Below, one piece after another: positions 15,705-20,015 of a stretch of DNA of 20,015 bases. Numbering within the stretch: the stretch's first letter is position 1; the number at the start of each line of letters is the position of its first letter. The translations under genes and the position numbers were made by a program. The notes under the pieces were generated by a model. That model saw only the letters and a list, made by a program, of their open reading frames with translations. It did no database searches and was not told the origin of the DNA. Source of the stretch: Firmicutes bacterium UBA6226 (GTDB lineage: Bacteria; Bacillota_A; Clostridia; Peptostreptococcales; Acidaminobacteraceae); the NCBI GenBank assembly GCA_002441045.1, contig DJWQ01000015.1:633-20647 (forward strand). The letters run 5' to 3'.

Positions 15705-16858
15705 TAAGCTACCACTCCCTTCTTATAGCTTCCAAGAAATTTTGAGAACTGGCACTGATTTTGTACCGCCTCAATTGCTCTTTTAACCCCTTCATCTGTG
15801 ATACTCCCCTCTGCATCCAAATAGATAAAATACTCCCACGATCGGTTGGGTATAGGTCTTGACTCTATGCGAAACAAATTGATTTGTTCCCTAGCAAAAC
15901 TGCCTAAAATCTCATGAAGAGCGCCTACCTTGTGACGTGCTGCTAAAACGATACTCGTGCTATCAGCACCTTCACTCACCTCTGGTTCTTTTGAGAGAAC
16001 TACAAACCGAGTGGTATTAAACGTACTATCCTGTATGGCTGGTGTTAATACCTTAAGTCCGTATAAACCAGCGGCACGCTCATCTCCAATAGCAGCTAAA
16101 GTAGGATCATTTTGTTCTGAGACATATCGAATGCTAAAGGCTGTATTTTTCATTGGTATCAGCCGAGCTGAATCAAGCTTATTAAGAAATGTACCACATT
16201 GCTCCAACCCCTGTGGATGAGAGTATATTTCTTTAAGCGCCTTTAATTTTGCATTCGGTAAACCGATGAGATTATGAACCACGGGCAAGCAAACTTCTCC
16301 AGTGATATAGAGCTCATTTTCACGTATCAAGTCATACACTTCTTTAATTGCACCAGTTGTGGTATTTTCAACCGGTAAAATGCCATAAGTAATTTCACCA
16401 TTCAATATCGCTTCACATACCTTAGAAAAAGAACTGTAATTCTGATATGGCTTTAACGGTTCGCCAAAGTAACGCACTAGTGCACTTTCAGCAAATGCAC
16501 CTGGGATACCTGAATAGCCCGCCTTCATCTGAATCGTACTCTGTTGATAATCACTAGAAATAACTTCACTGATAATACTATTGACTTCATTATTTTGATT
16601 GTTTTTTTGGAGCGCTCTACTCGTTTCAAAAATTGTACGCATCACTTTCTCTATTGCTTCTTTATTTGAAATTTGTTCAATCTTCGAACTCAGTCTATGG
16701 ATTATTTCTGTCTCTCGTACAGTATCTATAACGTTTTGATCTATTTGCTTTTTAATCTGGCCAATTTGTTCCGAATGTGCCATTCTTTCGCAAATTAATT
16801 TGGCAATTTGATCATCTATAAGATCAATCGCATTTCGATGTTCGTTTATTGTTTTCAC
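15704..16858 (-). CDS. pheA: Bifunctional chorismate mutase / prephenate dehydratase
   Basis: P-protein, 384 residues, converting chorismate to prephenate and then to phenylpyruvate, the committed route to phenylalanine. Residues 1 to about 85 are an AroQ-type chorismate mutase helix bundle (RNAIDLIDDQIAKLICERM, VIDTVRETEII). Residues about 110-285 are prephenate dehydratase (GIPGAFAESA, GILPVENTTTGAI, DSTFNTTRFVVL with the TRF catalytic segment). The C-terminal ACT domain (GALHEILGSFAREQINLFRI followed by ESRPIPNR) should give phenylalanine feedback inhibition. I prefer the GTG at 16858, which overlaps the aroC stop as GTGA and lies about 8 bases after AAGGAA; a GTG two codons earlier (16864) has too short a spacing. 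Cytoplasmic; all domains intact. Confidence 0.95.
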   Translation of the reverse strand: MKTINEHRNAIDLIDDQIAKLICERMAHSEQIGQIKKQIDQNVIDTVRETEIIHRLSSKIEQISNKEAIEKVMRTIFETSRALQKNNQNNEVNSIISEVISSDYQQSTIQMKAGYSGIPGAFAESALVRYFGEPLKPYQNYSSFSKVCEAILNGEITYGILPVENTTTGAIKEVYDLIRENELYITGEVCLPVVHNLIGLPNAKLKALKEIYSHPQGLEQCGTFLNKLDSARLIPMKNTAFSIRYVSEQNDPTLAAIGDERAAGLYGLKVLTPAIQDSTFNTTRFVVLSKEPEVSEGADSTSIVLAARHKVGALHEILGSFAREQINLFRIESRPIPNRSWEYFIYLDAEGSITDEGVKRAIEAVQNQCQFSKFLGSYKKGVVA

Positions 16859-17967
16859 CGCCACACTTCCTTTTCTTGAATTTGCTGATCAAGCATCGCC
16901 TCTAAAAGTGCTATCGCTGTGACCGCTTCCACAACTGGGCAAGCCCTTGGTACAATACATGGATCGTGTCTACCTTTGACCTCAAGGATTTCCGCTCTAC
17001 CCGTCTCAAGATCGACTGTCTTTTGAGGAATTGAAATACTTGAAATAGGGCGAAAAGTTACCTTAAACTGAAGTGGCATACCATTGCTAATGCCACCGTT
17101 TATACCACCGCTATGATTAGTAGAGGTCTCAATACGACCTTCCTTTTGTATCCACGGATCATTGGCTTCAGAGCCTTTCATCTTTGCAAACTCGGTCCCC
17201 GCCCCAAACTCTATGGCTTTTACACCGGGAACTGAAAACATCAGATGGGAAATACTACTCTCTAGTGAATCGAAAATAGGTTCTCCCCAACCAACTGGAA
17301 CGCCAGTGATACACAACTCTATCTGTCCACCTATCGAATCCCCTTTTTTTCGAAGATGAGTTAATAAAGTATTGGCATCCTCTCTTGCATCTTCAGAAAG
17401 AAACGGTAATGTTAAAGTTTTCAACTCGCCACTTGCGATACGATTCATTGATCGTTCGTCTAAGGTTTGAGGGTAATCTTCAACTAAACCCATACGACTG
17501 ATTCGACTCCCAATTGAGACCCCTAGTTTTTCAAGAAGCTGTGTTACAAGTGCGCCTGCAAGCACCATAGGTGCAGTCAATCGACCTGAAAAATGACCAC
17601 CACCTCTACCATCATTAAAGCCACCATACTTTATATGTGCGGTATAATCTGCATGTGATGGTCTCGGGGTTACTGCAAGATTTTGATAGTCCTTCGATCG
17701 CGTATCAGAGTTAGGAAAAAATAAAGTCAACGGTGCACCGGTGAGCGTCCCATTTAATACGCCACTGATTATTTCATATTCATCGGTTTCCCTTCTCGGC
17801 GTTGCATGGATTCCTGTGCCGGGTTTCCGTCTATCTAGCTCACTACGGATTCTATCAAAATCAGGCTTGAAACCAGAGGGCAAATGATGAATTGTAATGC
17901 CGATTCCCGTTCCATGTGATTCACCAAAAATAGAATAGACCACATGTCTTCCCCAGCTACTTCTCAT
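16855..17967 (-). CDS. aroC: Chorismate synthase
   Basis: Converts 5-enolpyruvylshikimate 3-phosphate to chorismate, the last common step, using reduced FMN. The protein has 370 residues, normal length. Near the N-terminus it has SIFGESHGTGIG (GESHG at 15-19), followed by LDRRKPGTG, then HADYTAHIKYGGFNDGRGGGHFSGR, which includes flavin and substrate-binding residues, NHSGGINGGISNG, and the C-terminal GRHDPCIVPRACPVVEAVTA. The ATG at 17967 lies inside the end of aroA (11-base overlap) after GGAGG, and its TGA stop overlaps the start of pheA, so the three genes are translationally coupled. Confidence 0.97.
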   Translation of the reverse strand: MRSSWGRHVVYSIFGESHGTGIGITIHHLPSGFKPDFDRIRSELDRRKPGTGIHATPRRETDEYEIISGVLNGTLTGAPLTLFFPNSDTRSKDYQNLAVTPRPSHADYTAHIKYGGFNDGRGGGHFSGRLTAPMVLAGALVTQLLEKLGVSIGSRISRMGLVEDYPQTLDERSMNRIASGELKTLTLPFLSEDAREDANTLLTHLRKKGDSIGGQIELCITGVPVGWGEPIFDSLESSISHLMFSVPGVKAIEFGAGTEFAKMKGSEANDPWIQKEGRIETSTNHSGGINGGISNGMPLQFKVTFRPISSISIPQKTVDLETGRAEILEVKGRHDPCIVPRACPVVEAVTAIALLEAMLDQQIQEKEVWR

Positions 17968-19219
17968 TTAATCTACCTCCAAGGGATTGAAATACCTCAA
18001 AAAAATGCGGGTATGACTTTGCTACCGCCTCACTGCCTTCGATGATCACTTCAGAATCACATCGCGTTGAGGCGATTGCAAGGCTCATGACAATTCTATG
18101 ATCGTTCCAGCCAGCTACATTTCCTCCAGTTAACCTCTCAACACCCTCTATAATAAGCCCTTCGGGCTCTTCCACGATATTTGCACCCAATACTTTTAGC
18201 TCTGTACAGATCGCTTTAAGTCGATCCGATTCTTTAATACGCACCCTGCCAGCGTTAATAATTTGCGTTTTACCTTTACTGACTGCAGCAAGTGTCGCTA
18301 CTATAGGAACCAAATCTGGACATTGAGACGCATCAATAATGGTGCCCTCTGTTTGTGTGCGAAAGACTTCAAGCTGCTCCTTTTTCCAAGTGAAATTTGC
18401 ACCCATATCCTTAGCAATTTCTAGAATTCTTTGATCCCCTTGCTTTGTATTTTGGGCCAAATCTGTGAGCAAAAGTCCATCGCCCATTAACCCTGCGGCG
18501 ACCCAAAATGCAGCCTGTGAATAATCACCTTCGACTCGATATCTTGCAGGTCGATACTTCTGATTACCACGAATCTTATAATGTTCATTATCAATGGTTT
18601 CAACTTCAATTCCAAATACTTCAAGTATTTGAAGCGTTAGTTCAACATAATCTCTAGACTCAAGCTTTGACTCTAGAATGATCTCTGAGTTGCCTTCTAA
18701 AAGTGGCAGAACATACATTAAACCTGTAACAAACTGAGAACTGACATTCCCAGGTAAGCGATAGACGCCTGGCTTTAATTTGCCATCAACTGTAAGTGGC
18801 AAAGCCCCCTCATATTTATATAGGATCTGCTGTTCATTAAAAATTCTAAAATACGGATCCAACGGTCGCGTCACCAACTTACCTTTTCCAGTGAATGTAA
18901 CTGGACCATCGACCAATCCTGCAAATGGAATTAGAAATCTTAGCGTTGAACCTGACTCGTTGCAATCTAAAGGCACGTTTGGTGATTTTAAGGCACTTGT
19001 CCCCTGAATTCTAAGCGTCGTTTCTTCTCTAAGGATTTTTACGCCCAGCGCTTCAATCACTCTGCAGGTCGCTTCGATATCCTCCGAGAAAACAAGATTT
19101 TCGATAACACTTACACCCTCAGCTAAAGCAGCTGCTAAAATGGCACGGTGGCTCAAGCTTTTTGATGGTGGCACGATTACTTCTCCTTTTAGGGTTGAAG
19201 GTTTAATAATTTTGGTCAT
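17957..19219 (-). CDS. aroA: 3-phosphoshikimate 1-carboxyvinyltransferase (EPSP synthase)
   Basis: Transfers enolpyruvyl from phosphoenolpyruvate to shikimate 3-phosphate; the target of glyphosate. From the ATG at 19219 it has 420 residues, typical length. Landmarks are PPSKSLSHRA (K20, S21, R25, substrate binding), CNESGSTLRFL (the PEP-binding loop, which in many enzymes reads NAGTAMR), GNVSSQFVTGL, the RIKESDRL segment and GWNDHRIVMSLAIA. A longer reading frame reaches to 19363, but that extension runs into aroB and has no family resemblance, whereas ATG 19219 is preceded by AAGGAGC. It lies 25 bases after aroB and overlaps aroC by 11. The loop NESGSTLR differs from the glyphosate-sensitive form; the effect on inhibitor sensitivity is not predictable here. 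Confidence 0.96.
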   Translation of the reverse strand: MTKIIKPSTLKGEVIVPPSKSLSHRAILAAALAEGVSVIENLVFSEDIEATCRVIEALGVKILREETTLRIQGTSALKSPNVPLDCNESGSTLRFLIPFAGLVDGPVTFTGKGKLVTRPLDPYFRIFNEQQILYKYEGALPLTVDGKLKPGVYRLPGNVSSQFVTGLMYVLPLLEGNSEIILESKLESRDYVELTLQILEVFGIEVETIDNEHYKIRGNQKYRPARYRVEGDYSQAAFWVAAGLMGDGLLLTDLAQNTKQGDQRILEIAKDMGANFTWKKEQLEVFRTQTEGTIIDASQCPDLVPIVATLAAVSKGKTQIINAGRVRIKESDRLKAICTELKVLGANIVEEPEGLIIEGVERLTGGNVAGWNDHRIVMSLAIASTRCDSEVIIEGSEAVAKSYPHFFEVFQSLGGRLNEK

Positions 19220-19244
19220 TATATGCTCCTTATTTGTTCTTCTC

Positions 19245-20015
19245 TTATACAGATAAAAATCGATATAAATCTTCCTTAGGTACTTCATGTAGAAAGCTTT
19301 CGCCTGGTTGATGCATGATGCTGAGTTCAATGCCTCGACTGGTTTTTTTCTTATCCCTGACAAGCCATTGCATCAGTTCCTCTAAAGCGACGTCAGATTC
19401 CGTTGGCAATCCAATTTTATGAAGTAATCCCTTGAGGTCATCAGTCGTTCCCTTTTGAACCAAGCCATTTCCTTCAGCACTTTTTGTGACCCATACCATC
19501 CCCATCGCAACGGCTTCGCCATGTGTCCACCTAGAGTAAGCGCCATAAGACTCAAGTGCATGTCCAATCGTATGCCCAAAATTCAATATTTTCCTAACGC
19601 CCATCTCTTTTTCGTCATTTTCAACTAAGTGCTTTTTTACGATTAAGGCTCTTTCGATTATTTCATAAAGCATAGATGAGCCCAATGGATATTCTGAATC
19701 TATCAAAAGCTGATATAAATTTCTGTCCATAATGCAACCAGCTTTGACGACTTCAGCCATGCCATCTTTGAAAACACGCTCTGGTAGGCTTTGTAAAAAG
19801 TCCGGGTCAATCCAAACTTCATTTGGATGATAGAATGTACCGATTAGATTTTTCCCTTCAGGTAAATTAACAGCCACCTTCCCGCCGATGCTACTGTCCA
19901 CTTGTGATAAAAGCGTCGTTGGTATTTGAATAAATGGAACGCCTCGCATAAAGTTAGCTGCCGCATAACCGGTTAAATCACCTATGACGCCACCACCAAA
20001 TGCGATTACCATATC
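19245..20015 (-). CDS. aroB: 3-dehydroquinate synthase, C-terminal part (5' end beyond the window)
   Basis: Converts DAHP to 3-dehydroquinate, the second shikimate step, using NAD+ and a divalent metal. Only the last 256 residues or so are present; the frame stays open to the right edge, and about 95 N-terminal residues should lie outside. The visible start matches the NAD-binding region (AFGGGVIGDLTGYAAANFMRG), then IPTTLLSQVDSSIGGKVAVN, GMAEVVKAGCIMD, the metal-binding motif NFGHTIGHALES, and WTHGEAVAMGM. The Met at 20012 is internal, not a start. It is the first visible gene of the aro operon, 25 bases before aroA, with stop TAA. Confidence 0.96.
   Translation of the reverse strand, partial: DMVIAFGGGVIGDLTGYAAANFMRGVPFIQIPTTLLSQVDSSIGGKVAVNLPEGKNLIGTFYHPNEVWIDPDFLQSLPERVFKDGMAEVVKAGCIMDRNLYQLLIDSEYPLGSSMLYEIIERALIVKKHLVENDEKEMGVRKILNFGHTIGHALESYGAYSRWTHGEAVAMGMVWVTKSAEGNGLVQKGTTDDLKGLLHKIGLPTESDVALEELMQWLVRDKKKTSRGIELSIMHQPGESFLHEVPKEDLYRFLSV

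Noticed and set aside
19220..19363. 48-codon upstream extension of the aroA reading frame
   Set aside because: It overlaps the end of aroB, matches nothing in the EPSP synthase family, and the ATG at 19219 has a good ribosome binding site.
1..20015. Mobile elements, CRISPR arrays, tRNA or rRNA genes
   Set aside because: No transposase or integrase motifs, regularly spaced repeats, or tRNA/rRNA-like sequence were seen on either strand.

Overview
The window looks like the chromosome of a low-G+C Gram-positive (Bacillota, probably clostridial) bacterium. The DNA is AT-rich, ribosome binding sites are strong and purine-rich (for example AGGAGG and GGGGAGG), GTG starts occur, the importer has a lipoprotein binding protein, and TGA is used as a normal stop, which excludes mycoplasma-type code. 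I cannot name the genus. All 14 genes lie on the minus strand, so transcription runs from high to low coordinates.

Region 1 (about 20015 down to 14763) is an aromatic amino-acid operon: aroB (5' end outside the window), aroA, aroC, pheA (chorismate mutase-prephenate dehydratase) and a shikimate kinase/type II dehydroquinase fusion. From aroA onward the genes overlap by 1 to 11 bases. DAHP synthase, shikimate dehydrogenase (aroE) and tyrA are not seen; they may lie upstream of the window or elsewhere.

Region 2 (14694 down to 13281) is a two-gene unit: a cysteine-rich DUF2284-type putative metal-binding protein overlapping a cytoplasmic alpha/beta-hydrolase of the putative-esterase family.

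Region 3 (13181 down to 72) is a carbohydrate-utilisation locus. A LacI-family regulator ends in its own terminator. Next comes unit A, a large GH94-like phosphorylase plus a GH30 glycosidase. After a 438-base intergenic region comes unit B: a lipoprotein sugar-binding protein, two CUT1-type permeases and a second, more divergent GH94-like phosphorylase, closed by a rho-independent terminator. No ATPase is encoded, so the importer presumably borrows a shared MsmX-type ATPase. Three sites sharing the 8-mer CGAAACCG lie in front of or between the units. Two are palindromic and sit at the probable promoters, which suggests local LacI control, possibly with CcpA. The inferred job is import of a beta-linked gluco-oligosaccharide, trimming by the GH30 enzyme, and phosphorolysis by two phosphorylases to give sugar 1-phosphates. 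The exact glycan is unknown; beta-1,3/1,6-glucan fragments are one hypothesis.

The most interesting content is the pair of unusual phosphorylases in one regulated importer locus, and the aroK-aroQ gene fusion. Nothing here looks like a phage, an insertion sequence, a CRISPR array or an RNA gene.
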